The notes beneath the pieces are model-generated. The model worked only from the letters and a program-made list of their open reading frames with translations, did not search any database and was not told the origin of the DNA. Positions 24,765 through 32,885 of a stretch of 40,009 bases of DNA are shown piece by piece. The position numbers and the translations under genes are program-made. Source of the stretch: an uncultured Rikenellaceae bacterium (lineage in GTDB: Bacteria > Bacteroidota > Bacteroidia > Bacteroidales > Rikenellaceae); the NCBI GenBank assembly GCA_910588925.1, contig CAJURV010000010.1, forward strand, positions 1-40,009, in the 5' to 3' direction. Within the stretch, counting starts at the first letter, position 1. Each line of letters starts with the position of its first letter.

Positions 24765-26312
24765 ATGAGAAAAGATATAGCTGTTATTTGTGCGCTATCG
24801 ACATTGTTGTTTTCGTGCAACGTCGCCGACGATTTCGAGAATCTCACTCTCGGGATAAACACCTCTATGTCGTTGGGAACCATAAAGTTCAGCGAGGCGA
24901 GTCTGTTTGAGCTGTCGGATATAGACACTTCGGTGATACGCTATGACGAAGAGGGGGTGATGGTCCTCTCCGACAGTGTGGTTGTCGATCTGATAGGCGA
25001 TAATAATCTGGATGATATTCTGTCCGTTACTTTCCCTGCAAACAATAAGGCGCCCATTATTCCGGGTGGGTCGTCGTCCGCGGGCGACTATCCCGTGTCG
25101 ACCACTGTGACCTACAACATGGATGTATCCGGCTCGGAGCGGCTCACCGAGGTGACGTTGAGCAGGGGTACCATCTCTTTCTCGGCTAACGATGCGTTAC
25201 GCGACGTGACGTGTACCGTAGCGGAGATAACCGACGAAAGCGGACGTCCTCTCTCGATAAAACCGGGTCAGAGCGTGAATCTGTCCGACGGATACGTCAT
25301 AAAGCCGGCCACCGGCAATGCGCTCCGGTTGCAATACGCCGGCACGGTGCATACTTCAAGCAATCTGGAGGCGCAGGTCGACTTCTCTAATATGGAGATA
25401 TTCTCTGCCCGCGGTTATTTCGGACGAAAGGAGATAAGCACTACTGTTGCGAACGTAAAAATAGACGAAGGCACCAACAGTTTCCTGTCTAATGTAGAGG
25501 ATATCTACCTTGTCGATCCCAAAATAGATATAGTTCTGGACAACAGCTTCCGTCTGCCCGTGGGTGTGATAATCGAGAGCCTTACCTGCAACGGCCGCAG
25601 GATATTTCTCAAGGACGGTTATAACACCACTCGCTATATTGTCAACGAGGGGCGCATGTCTATAAGCATAAGCAATGAAGATACGGAGAGCGGAGACGGT
25701 ATCTCTCAGATAATAAACAAGAATCTTAAAGAGGTGTCGCTGTCGATAAAGGCCATTGTCAATCCCACGGACGACGATATGATGGCTCCCGCCGGTACGG
25801 TGGTACCCGATGTCGACAACTATTACGACCGTAACTGCCGCGTAGGCACCGTCATACGTTTCGGTATGCCGTTGTGGGGTGTGTTCGGCAACATATCGTA
25901 CAACGATTCTTACGATGTGGATATGGCCGGTACCGAAATGATATTGCAGAACGCAGTGATGGCCATAGCCGGCACCAATACATTCCCGCTCTCGTTGTCG
26001 CTCGATCTCTACAGCGTCGATTACGACGACAATGAGAAGCGTCTCACAAAGGAGACGATAGTGATACCCTCTACCTCTGACAATCTGCCTGCCGACGAGA
26101 CAGAGCCTATGGTGCTCAGTCAGGACAACTATTTGCTTACCGAACTCGATGCCGAGACGATAAACAATATGGATCAGGTAAGCAAGATAAGGTTGAAGAT
26201 AGGCGCTTCGTCGCTCGATGCCGACAAGAGGCGTTATATCAAGATATACAAAGGCTCCTCGCTCGACCTTAGACTAACTATAGGAATACAAGGCGATTTG
26301 GATTTAGAATAA
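24765..26312 (+). CDS. Unrecognised surface or periplasmic lipoprotein
   Basis: A 515-residue protein with a short signal peptide and lipobox ending at Cys18 (TLLFSC). The mature part is acidic, Ser/Thr/Asp-rich and predicted mostly beta strands, with repeated stretches of the type EVTLSRGTISFSAND, EVSLSIKAIVNP and SKIRLKIGASSLD. This suggests two or more beta-sandwich modules. No catalytic motif is visible and I cannot assign a Pfam family. It lies 11 bases upstream of the DUF5723 gene and shares its promoter, so the two products probably act together, perhaps as an outer-membrane barrel with its lipoprotein partner. Confidence 0.8.
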   Translation: MRKDIAVICALSTLLFSCNVADDFENLTLGINTSMSLGTIKFSEASLFELSDIDTSVIRYDEEGVMVLSDSVVVDLIGDNNLDDILSVTFPANNKAPIIPGGSSSAGDYPVSTTVTYNMDVSGSERLTEVTLSRGTISFSANDALRDVTCTVAEITDESGRPLSIKPGQSVNLSDGYVIKPATGNALRLQYAGTVHTSSNLEAQVDFSNMEIFSARGYFGRKEISTTVANVKIDEGTNSFLSNVEDIYLVDPKIDIVLDNSFRLPVGVIIESLTCNGRRIFLKDGYNTTRYIVNEGRMSISISNEDTESGDGISQIINKNLKEVSLSIKAIVNPTDDDMMAPAGTVVPDVDNYYDRNCRVGTVIRFGMPLWGVFGNISYNDSYDVDMAGTEMILQNAVMAIAGTNTFPLSLSLDLYSVDYDDNEKRLTKETIVIPSTSDNLPADETEPMVLSQDNYLLTELDAETINNMDQVSKIRLKIGASSLDADKRRYIKIYKGSSLDLRLTIGIQGDLDLE

Positions 26313-26323
26313 AACCCAAACCG

Positions 26324-27694
26324 GTGAAAATGAAGAAGATAGCTTTGACCATAATAGCCTTGGCATGCACTCTGTCGCTCGGCGCACAGGATAGCCACAT
26401 GCTCTCGGCCGCAGGCATAACGCCGCAACGGTTATACATCAACCCGGCCATTATGCCCGAACACTCCTATATGTCGATACCGTTGATAGGAAGTATCGGC
26501 TTGAATGTCGGCACCTCGCTCGGGTACGGGTCGCTCGTCAAAAACGGGTATATCGACGGTGCCTCATTGGCGCGCGATATGAAAGACAAGGCTTTCAGAA
26601 CGGATATCAGCCTCGATATATTCTCTTTCGGCATACGTTTCAGAGAAGACAACCTCATAAGCGTATCCAACCGTCTGAGGGTTGGGTTAGGCACCGGTTA
26701 TCCGTCGGGGCTTCTGGGCTACATATTCGACAACCCTATAGACTACAGCGGTAGTTTCGACATACCCCTGAAAGCCGACATGCTCGCGTGGAACGAGACG
26801 GCGATAGGCTATAGCCGCCGTATAAACGACAACTGGAGCGTAGGCGGCCGCGTCAAATATGTAATGGGGCTGGCACGGGTAGATACTCGCTCTACAGGCT
26901 TCAGGATAGAGAAAAACATAATGGGAAGCACCGTTACCGGCGATGTGGATATAACGGGCGGAAATATAAATTTCGGCGGCGACAAGCTGTTCGACCCGTC
27001 TAACCTTACAAGCAGTCCCGGAGCGGCTTTCGACATAGGGGCCGCATGGTCTTCGGACGATGCCAGATGGCGCATAGGAGCCGCAATATCCGACATCGGC
27101 TTCATTAGATGGTCCGGCAAATCGTCTTCGCGCATATATTCGTCCGAAACGGCGGAGTACCGCTTCGACGGCTTCGGCGATTTAGACGAGATATTCGGTT
27201 CCAGCTCTTTCGACGATATGCTCGACTCGGTATATCACGAATTGCTCGACTGCATGGAGTTAGACACCCTCAGCGGATATGCTCACACGGGTATGATGCC
27301 CCTTACCGTGAACGTCAGCGGTGAATTCGATGTGCGCGGCGATAAACGCCATGTGGTGTCGCTCGACCTGCTCGGCACTTTCAATATGCGTCAGCCTCTC
27401 TATTACGCCGTTACTGCCGGCTATAGATACACTACGGATAACGGCCGTTTCTCGGCCATAGCCACGCTTTCGCATAAACGGGTAGACCCTGTGTCGATAG
27501 GCGTAGGGCTAATGGCCAATACCCGTAATTTCCAATTCTTCATGCTCGGCGACACCAGCGTGTACGCCCTTGCCGGCAATCTGCGCAAAACGTCCGGTAT
27601 GTCGCTACGCATGGGCTTCAACTTCTTCTTCGGCAACGATGACGGATATTGTCGTAGGGGCGGTGAAAAATATCGTTATGTAAACTCTTTTTAA
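26324..27694 (+). CDS. DUF5723-family outer-membrane beta-barrel-like protein
   Basis: A 456-residue exported protein: signal peptide with cleavage near SLGAQ (about residue 23), then the family-typical start HMLSAAGITPQRLYINPA and conserved features such as SVGGRVKYVMGLARVDT. Alternating hydrophobic strands and the C-terminal MGFNFFFGNDD suggest an outer-membrane barrel akin to FadL/PorV-like proteins. Function of the family is unknown. It is second gene of an operon with the upstream lipoprotein; ssb downstream has its own promoter. Confidence 0.8.
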   Translation: MKMKKIALTIIALACTLSLGAQDSHMLSAAGITPQRLYINPAIMPEHSYMSIPLIGSIGLNVGTSLGYGSLVKNGYIDGASLARDMKDKAFRTDISLDIFSFGIRFREDNLISVSNRLRVGLGTGYPSGLLGYIFDNPIDYSGSFDIPLKADMLAWNETAIGYSRRINDNWSVGGRVKYVMGLARVDTRSTGFRIEKNIMGSTVTGDVDITGGNINFGGDKLFDPSNLTSSPGAAFDIGAAWSSDDARWRIGAAISDIGFIRWSGKSSSRIYSSETAEYRFDGFGDLDEIFGSSSFDDMLDSVYHELLDCMELDTLSGYAHTGMMPLTVNVSGEFDVRGDKRHVVSLDLLGTFNMRQPLYYAVTAGYRYTTDNGRFSAIATLSHKRVDPVSIGVGLMANTRNFQFFMLGDTSVYALAGNLRKTSGMSLRMGFNFFFGNDDGYCRRGGEKYRYVNSF

Positions 27695-27707
27695 CTGATA
27701 AAATAGC

Positions 27708-27715
27708 TATATTTG
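27708..27715 (+). promoter_or_regulatory. -7 element of ssb
   Basis: TATATTTG, a perfect TAnnTTTG, 31 bases before the ATG. The upstream -33 region is T-rich without a clear TTG. Confidence 0.6.
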
Positions 27716-27746
27716 CATAATCTGATATATCGTTAAAAACAATCAT

Positions 27747-28268
27747 ATGGTAAACAAAGTAATATTGGTAGGTAACGTAGGTAGCGATCCGGAGGTGCGC
27801 ACATTCGAGGACGGCGGCAAGATGGCTCGTGTCAACATAGCGACCAACGAACGCATCTATAACCCCTCCACACAGGAGTGGAAAGACCACACCGAATGGC
27901 ATACGCTCACATTCGGCCGCCGCACGGCCAACGTGGTGGAGATGTATGTGCGCAAAGGTTCGCAGATATATGTAGAGGGTAAGCTACGTACCCGCCAGTG
28001 GGAAGATGAGAACAAGATACGTCGTTACAGCACTGAGGTTAGTGTCGACGAGTTGCGCCTTTTGGGCCGCCGTTCGGATAACGAACGTCCTGCGGCTCCC
28101 ATGAGTAGCTACGACAATAACTACGGCGGCGGTGCTCCGGCACAGTCGCGTCCCGCGCCTCAACCACAGCCGACACAGTACCAGTCTGCAGGCGGTTATG
28201 CCGCTTCCGTTCCCGAAACACCTTCGGTAGAGACGGTGGACGGTGGTGTGGACGATCTGCCGTTCTAG
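27747..28268 (+). CDS. ssb: Single-stranded DNA-binding protein
   Basis: A 173-residue SSB. The OB-fold occupies residues 1-105 (VNKVILVGNVGSDPEVR, then WHTLTFGRRTANVVEMYVRKGSQIYVEGKLRTRQW). A flexible linker rich in Gly, Pro and Gln follows (about 115-160), then the acidic tip DDLPF (169-173) that recruits repair and replication proteins. It binds single-stranded DNA during replication, repair and recombination. It is monocistronic, with its own -7 element and a terminator. Confidence 0.96.
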   Translation: MVNKVILVGNVGSDPEVRTFEDGGKMARVNIATNERIYNPSTQEWKDHTEWHTLTFGRRTANVVEMYVRKGSQIYVEGKLRTRQWEDENKIRRYSTEVSVDELRLLGRRSDNERPAAPMSSYDNNYGGGAPAQSRPAPQPQPTQYQSAGGYAASVPETPSVETVDGGVDDLPF

Positions 28269-28294
28269 TCCGTAACGTTACGCCGTATGGCATG

Positions 28295-28330
28295 AACGCC
28301 GCATTTCCGCAAAGGAGATGCGGCGTTTTC
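28295..28330 (+). terminator. Intrinsic terminator of ssb
   Basis: A stem of 10 perfect pairs (AACGCCGCAT, 28295-28304; complement 28318-28327), extended by four inner pairs, then TTTT. It is 27 bases after the stop. Confidence 0.92.
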
Positions 28331-28337
28331 TCTCTTT

Positions 28338-28367
28338 TTGCAGGTATGCTATTTTTTGTTACTTTTG
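28338..28367 (+). promoter_or_regulatory. Promoter of ricT-gldH-trmB
   Basis: TTG (28338-28340), 19 bases, TACTTTTG (28360-28367). The leader to the ricT ATG is about 100 bases. Confidence 0.8.
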
Positions 28368-28476
28368 TGAATTATTATACCTTAGTGTCGCCTCGAGGGT
28401 AGGTTATGCCGTGGAACGTGTCGGTGTAAGCCGTGTAAAGGCCCTGCAGGCGGATGATTAATTCGTATCTGTCGTA

Positions 28477-29928
28477 ATGAAAGAATATAAAACGGACGTA
28501 GGACGCGGTTGCACTTTTTGTAACGGCGATACTCCAGAAGACACATCGGCTAAAGCGTGCCGCGGATGCTATAAGTTGGGCGAATACGACTGGTTGGCCG
28601 ATATACCGGAGGCATGCGAGGGGGACATCTTCGAGGTGCGTTTCAAGAATACGCGTAAGGGGTTCTACCGCAACGCTTCGGATGTAAGGCTCGAAGTAGG
28701 CGACATAGTGGCTGTGGAGGCCTCTCCCGGCCATGACATAGGCATAGTAAGCCTCACCGGCGACATGGTAGCCAAACAGATGAAACGCACCGGGTTTCGT
28801 TCGGACGGTGTGGAGTTCAAGAAGATATACCGTAAAGCCCGTCCTGCCGACATCGTAAAATGGCAGGAGGCCATAGCGCTCGAGCATCGTACAATGATAC
28901 GTTCGCGGGTTATAGCCGCCGATCTGGGGCTTAATATGAAGATAGGCGACGTGGAGTATCAGGGCGATAAGATGAAAGCCATCTTCTACTATATAGCGGA
29001 CGAGAGGGTCGATTTTCGCGAGTTGATCAAGATATTCGCCGAACAGTTCCGCATCCGTATAGAGATGAAACAGATAGGCGCGCGTCAGGAGGCCGGTCGC
29101 ATAGGCGGCATAGGTTCTTGCGGCCGCGAGCTGTGTTGTTCCACATGGATGAGCGGTTTCGTGTCTGTCACTACCAATTCGGCGCGTTTTCAGGAGATAT
29201 CTCTCAACCCGCAGAAGTTGGCGGGACAGTGCGGCAAACTCAAATGCTGTCTTAACTACGAGGTTGACACCTACATAGACGCCCGTCGCGAATTTCCGCG
29301 CATAAACGCTCCGTTGGAGACATTGGAGGGCAACTATTATCTGGTCAAGAGCGACATATTCAAAAAACAGCTTTCTTTTTCGTCGGATCCGAACAACGCC
29401 GTCAATATAGTGACCGTACCGCTCGGCAGGGTGCGTGAGATCATGTCTATGAACCGCAGAGGCGTCAAGCCCGATACCTTGCAGTCGGCGCAGGATATGT
29501 CTGCAAAAGAGGAGCAACCCGATTTCAAAAATGTAGTCGGCGAGGAGAGCATCACCCGTTTCGACGGCGGCAAATCGCAAAGCAGACGCGATGGTCGCAG
29601 AGGCGGTCGGTCGGGGCGTCAGGGTGATGGAGACAGACGCCGCGGAGATAACGACAGACGTCGTGGCGACGGCGATAAAACCGTGCAACGTAATGAACAA
29701 CGTCCTAAAGAGGAGGCCTCACGTGCCGACGACAGAGGGCGTCGCGGACGCCGCAGGCCCGACGAGCGCACGGCCGGTCGCGGTGAAAATACACAGCCGC
29801 GCGAAGGCGGTCAGCGTCAGGAGCCCCGCGGAGGACAGTCGCAGGGACGACAGGGAGGTCGCAGACGACGTCCAGGAGGCGGTAACGGTGGCGCTGCAGG
29901 AGGAGCCACGGGAGGCGGTAACGATTGA
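28477..29928 (+). CDS. ricT: RicT / PSP1-domain protein with Arg-Gly-rich C-terminal tail
   Basis: A 483-residue protein. Residues 1-340 form the RicT (YaaT) PSP1 family core with many cysteines: CTFC near residue 12, CRGCYK, CGRELCCSTW (about 213-222) and CGKLKCCLNYE (about 246-256), likely [4Fe-4S] ligands. In Bacillus RicT joins RicA and RicF to control RNA processing; partners are not visible here. From about 365 to the end the protein is a low-complexity tail of Arg, Gly, Asp and Gln (RRGDNDRRRGDGD, GGRRRRPGGG), resembling RNA-binding RGG tails. It is followed by gldH and trmB in one operon, the usual Bacteroidota order. Confidence 0.88.
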   Translation: MKEYKTDVGRGCTFCNGDTPEDTSAKACRGCYKLGEYDWLADIPEACEGDIFEVRFKNTRKGFYRNASDVRLEVGDIVAVEASPGHDIGIVSLTGDMVAKQMKRTGFRSDGVEFKKIYRKARPADIVKWQEAIALEHRTMIRSRVIAADLGLNMKIGDVEYQGDKMKAIFYYIADERVDFRELIKIFAEQFRIRIEMKQIGARQEAGRIGGIGSCGRELCCSTWMSGFVSVTTNSARFQEISLNPQKLAGQCGKLKCCLNYEVDTYIDARREFPRINAPLETLEGNYYLVKSDIFKKQLSFSSDPNNAVNIVTVPLGRVREIMSMNRRGVKPDTLQSAQDMSAKEEQPDFKNVVGEESITRFDGGKSQSRRDGRRGGRSGRQGDGDRRRGDNDRRRGDGDKTVQRNEQRPKEEASRADDRGRRGRRRPDERTAGRGENTQPREGGQRQEPRGGQSQGRQGGRRRRPGGGNGGAAGGATGGGND

Positions 29929-29933
29929 GTGCG

Positions 29934-30350
29934 ATGAGACCGTTTCTGTTGCTGATATCGGCGGTCGTACTCGCCTCGTGCGGTAAGCTTTACCGTTACG
30001 AACGTTTCTACGACATACCGATGGAGGGATGGGGTAGTGATGGTCCGTTGTATTACAGCTACTTCAACGACGATACCGTTTCTGTTGTCGATATAGACAT
30101 GGTGGTGGTTACGGAGCGGTTGCCTCTCGACGATACGTTGCATGTCTTTTTCGATATAAATACCCCGGACGGTATGGTCGCCTCATGCGACTACACGCTT
30201 CCGCTTAACGGCGATCCGGGTCCGGGCGGCGAACATACGGTCAGGCTCGTGGAGTCGGCCCGTTTCCGACGCTGCGGCAACTATCTGATGACGCTCCGTT
30301 GCGACGGAAGCACCGTGAATATAAAGGCCGTAGGGGTGATAATAAGATAA
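29934..30350 (+). CDS. gldH: Gliding-motility lipoprotein GldH
   Basis: A 138-residue lipoprotein with lipobox LASC (Cys16) and a beta-rich domain (YRYERFYDIPMEGW, DTLHVFFDINTPDG, YLMTLRCDGSTVNIKAVGV). Length, lipobox and position directly after ricT match GldH, required for gliding and type IX secretion in Flavobacterium but also present in many non-gliding Bacteroidales. An in-frame TTG at 29925 overlaps the ricT stop; ATG 29934, six bases after it, is preferred. trmB follows after 7 bases. Confidence 0.75.
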   Translation: MRPFLLLISAVVLASCGKLYRYERFYDIPMEGWGSDGPLYYSYFNDDTVSVVDIDMVVVTERLPLDDTLHVFFDINTPDGMVASCDYTLPLNGDPGPGGEHTVRLVESARFRRCGNYLMTLRCDGSTVNIKAVGVIIR

Positions 30351-30357
30351 TACACAG

Positions 30358-31077
30358 ATGGGAAAAAACAAACTCAGACGCTTCGCCGAGAACGAGACTT
30401 TCCGTTGTCTCGTGCAGCCGGAGTTCGATGACATATTCGGAAAGGATCATCCGCTCAAAGGCAGATGGAGAGAAGATTTTTTCGGTAACGACAATCCTGT
30501 GATCCTCGAGTTGGGTTGCGGCAAGGGCGAGTACACCGTAGGGTTGGCCCGTCTTTACGAAGACCGTAACTTCATAGGCGTAGACATAAAGGGCGCGCGT
30601 ATGTGGAGAGGCGCCAAGACGGTAAACGACGACGGCATCGCCAATGCGGCTTTCCTGCGTACCCGTATAGAGTTCATAAACTCGTTTTTCGCCGAGGGAG
30701 AGGTAGACGAGATATGGATCACGTTCGCCGACCCGCAGCTCAAAAAGGGGCGCGCCAAAAAGAGGCTTACATCGCCTTTCTTTCTCTCGCGTTACGCATC
30801 GTTCATGAAGCCTGACGGAGCCGTCAATCTCAAGACCGACTCGCTTCATCTGCATCTCTACAGCAAAGCGGTGGCCGAAGCCAACGAACTGCCCGTAGAG
30901 ACGGCCCTCACGGATATATACAATCACGGCGAGGAGTTGCCCGCCGAATTGGTCGGTATAAAGACCACATACGAGACGCGTTTTCTCGGTGAGGGCAAGC
31001 CTATCACATATCTGCGTTTCACTCTCGGGGGTAAGAGAAGTTTCGAGGACCCGTGTTTCGAACCGGACATGATGTAG
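30358..31077 (+). CDS. trmB: tRNA (guanine-46-N7)-methyltransferase
   Basis: A 239-residue SAM-dependent methyltransferase that makes m7G46 in the tRNA variable loop. The SAM site ILELGCGKGEYT is at 49-60, the acidic residue after strand 2 in FIGVDIKGAR (72-81), and the family signature ITFADPQLKKGRAKKRL at 121-137. Members usually read DPWPK at that site; here DPQLKKG is a variant found in Bacteroidota. The C-terminal TTYETRFLGEGKPITYLRF is also characteristic. It is last gene of the ricT-gldH-trmB operon. Confidence 0.92.
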   Translation: MGKNKLRRFAENETFRCLVQPEFDDIFGKDHPLKGRWREDFFGNDNPVILELGCGKGEYTVGLARLYEDRNFIGVDIKGARMWRGAKTVNDDGIANAAFLRTRIEFINSFFAEGEVDEIWITFADPQLKKGRAKKRLTSPFFLSRYASFMKPDGAVNLKTDSLHLHLYSKAVAEANELPVETALTDIYNHGEELPAELVGIKTTYETRFLGEGKPITYLRFTLGGKRSFEDPCFEPDMM

Positions 31078-31140
31078 GGCTCGAGCCGGTTATTGTCACC
31101 TCAGTTGTTCCAAAATGCGGTATGGTTTGACCGATAAGTA

Positions 31141-31171
31141 TTGTCCGGTAAAAAATAATATCATATATTTG
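31141..31171 (+). promoter_or_regulatory. Promoter of trpL-trpB
   Basis: TTG (31141-31143), exactly 20 bases, TATATTTG (31164-31171): a perfect Bacteroidota promoter. The predicted start site falls at or next to the leader-peptide ATG (31177), so that message would be leaderless or nearly so. Confidence 0.85.
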
Positions 31172-31176
31172 TCACG

Positions 31177-31236
31177 ATGAAAATGAATTTATCAAATATG
31201 TGGCGTTGGCGTACTTTACAACCTCGATGGTCGTAA
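31177..31236 (+). CDS. trpL: Tryptophan leader peptide (attenuator)
   Basis: A 19-codon frame reading MKMNLSNMWRWRTLQPRWS, stop TAA at 31234-31236. Three of 19 residues are Trp (9, 11, 18), while Trp is rare in ordinary proteins. It sits between a perfect promoter and an intrinsic terminator, with trpB behind, which is the defining arrangement of a ribosome-sensing Trp attenuator. When charged tRNA-Trp is short, a ribosome stalled on the Trp codons should stop the terminator from forming. A second in-frame ATG at 31183 is an alternative start. The role is inferred from architecture. Confidence 0.8.
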   Translation: MKMNLSNMWRWRTLQPRWS

Positions 31237-31243
31237 GGGACGA

Positions 31244-31252
31244 AGGCTTGTC
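31244..31252 (+). promoter_or_regulatory. Candidate competing (antiterminator) segment
   Basis: AGGCTTGTC here resembles the terminator's left arm AGGTCTGTC (31273-31281) and can pair over 7 positions (one wobble) with the right arm at 31292-31298. A ribosome resting at the leader stop codon would cover it, while one stalled at Trp9/Trp11 would leave it free. It also forms a 5-bp local hairpin at 31239-31252. The actual alternative fold is not settled. Confidence 0.4.
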
Positions 31253-31272
31253 ACGTATAATGATGATATGAA

Positions 31273-31306
31273 AGGTCTGTCGCACTTGCGTCAGGCCTCT
31301 TTTTTT
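31273..31306 (+). terminator. trp attenuator terminator
   Basis: A 12-position stem (31273-31284 with 31287-31298; one wobble, one mismatch) followed by seven T's at 31300-31306. It lies 36 bases after the leader-peptide stop and 126 bases before trpB, so it must be bypassed for trpB to be made. Confidence 0.85.
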
Positions 31307-31432
31307 GTTTAACCGGTCCACTGCGGAGTCTATATGCCGCATGTCTTTTATCTGTTTCTGAATTTCCCGAGAGAGACATGTGAAATGTGGCTGTGAGACG
31401 GCAGACCGCACGGGGACGTTAAAAACGATGCG

Positions 31433-32614
31433 ATGAAAAGATTCGATGTAGATGAGAATGGCTTTTACGGCCGTTTCGGCGGTGCGTATGTGCCCGATAA
31501 GTTGAGGCCTTGCATAGAGGAGTTGCAGACAGCCTATCTGAAAATAATGGAGACGGATGGTTTCCGAAAAGACTACGACAGGTTGCTCCGCCATTATGTA
31601 GGGAGGCCCTCGCCGCTGTATTTGGCGGAACGGCTTAGCGATAAGTACGGTTGTCGCATATATCTCAAACGTAAAGATCTCAACCACACCGGCGCCCATA
31701 AGATCAATAACGCCATAGGTCAGGCCCTCATAGCCCAAAGCATGGGCAAGAGGCGTATAATAGCCGAGACCGGAGCGGGGCAACACGGGGTGGCTACGGC
31801 TACGGTGTGTGCGCTCATGGGCATGGAGTGTGTCGTATATATGGGACGTGTCGATGTCGAACGTCAGTATGCCAATGTCAAGAAGATGGAGATGTTAGGG
31901 GCCGAGGTGGTGGCTGTGGAGTCGGGCGGCGCCACGCTTAAGGATGCCGTAGACGCGGCGGTGGGGGCATGGTGTTCCGATCCGTCGGAGAGCTACTATC
32001 TGTTAGGCTCGGCGGTGGGGCCGCACCCCTATCCCGACATGGTGGCCCGTCTGCAATCGGTTATAAGCGAGGAGATAGAAAAACAGCTGCAGGAGCTTGA
32101 GGGGCGCGACTATCCCGACTATCTTATAGCCTGCATCGGGGGCGGTAGCAATGCCTCCGGTACCGTATATCATTATCTTGACCGCAAGGAGACTAGTATA
32201 GTGCTCGCCGAGGCGGGCGGTATGGGCTTAGAGAGCGGACGGAGCGCGGCCACTATAACGTTGGGGAGCGAGGGGGTGTTGCACGGTTCGCGTACCCTTG
32301 TTATGCAGGACGATAAAGGCGTGGCCATAGAACCGTACTCGATCTCCGCCGGTCTCGACTATCCGGGGGTAGGTCCGCTTTTCGCACATATGGCGGAGCA
32401 GTGTAGGTCCGTGACATATCCCGTGACCGACGACGAGGCCTTGCGGGCGGCGATAGAGCTGACCCGTCTGGAGGGTATCGTTCCCGCTTTGGAGAGCTCC
32501 CACGCACTCGCCGTTCTGGGCAGATTACCGTTCGAAAAGGACGATGTGGCGGTACTTACTCTTTCCGGACGCGGCGATAAGGATATGGATACATATATAC
32601 GGTATCAGGGTTGA
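31433..32614 (+). CDS. trpB: Tryptophan synthase beta chain
   Basis: A 393-residue PLP enzyme that condenses indole with serine to tryptophan. Pyridoxal-lysine Lys90 is in HTGAHKINN, Glu112 in AETGAGQHG, the phosphate loop GGGSNA at 236-241, and the C-terminal SGRGDKD is intact. Size and the AETGAGQHGVATAT motif place it in the classical TrpB1 class, which normally works with TrpA. No trpA or other trp gene is adjacent, so it is a lone trpB, controlled by its own Trp leader and attenuator upstream. It may salvage indole or complement a trp operon elsewhere. Confidence 0.95.
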   Translation: MKRFDVDENGFYGRFGGAYVPDKLRPCIEELQTAYLKIMETDGFRKDYDRLLRHYVGRPSPLYLAERLSDKYGCRIYLKRKDLNHTGAHKINNAIGQALIAQSMGKRRIIAETGAGQHGVATATVCALMGMECVVYMGRVDVERQYANVKKMEMLGAEVVAVESGGATLKDAVDAAVGAWCSDPSESYYLLGSAVGPHPYPDMVARLQSVISEEIEKQLQELEGRDYPDYLIACIGGGSNASGTVYHYLDRKETSIVLAEAGGMGLESGRSAATITLGSEGVLHGSRTLVMQDDKGVAIEPYSISAGLDYPGVGPLFAHMAEQCRSVTYPVTDDEALRAAIELTRLEGIVPALESSHALAVLGRLPFEKDDVAVLTLSGRGDKDMDTYIRYQG

Positions 32615-32824
32615 GTACGGGACGGAGACAGAGGGTGATACAGCGGGAGGAGATAGTAACCTGATATGGATAAAGCGATAGATAACTAACTGTGTAAGCC
32701 GGTTAGTGTCGGGGGCTTTAATACGTTCTGACCTTATACATTAATTTTGTTTGGTATTCCCACCTCTGTAGAGAGAAATGGAGTTTGTGTTTAATTGCTC
32801 TCGCAATCATGTGTGTATAAGGCG

Positions 32825-32840
32825 GATGCCACTCGCTTCG
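32825..32840 (+). repeat. Short intergenic repeat, first copy
   Basis: GATGCCACTCGCTTCG matches 38952-38967 (GATGTCACTCGCTTTG) at 14 of 16 positions; both are outside genes. The surrounding gap (32615-32885) otherwise shows only a CTAAC/GTTAG inverted pair near 32686-32706. Confidence 0.4.
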
Positions 32841-32885
32841 TTTTCGTCCGGGGAGGTGCTGAGCAGTTCTCACCGCTAAGTGTGG

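Noticed and set aside
28375..29700. 441-codon open frame antisense to ricT
   Set aside because: RicT motifs on the plus strand are unmistakable; the antisense product has no recognisable features.
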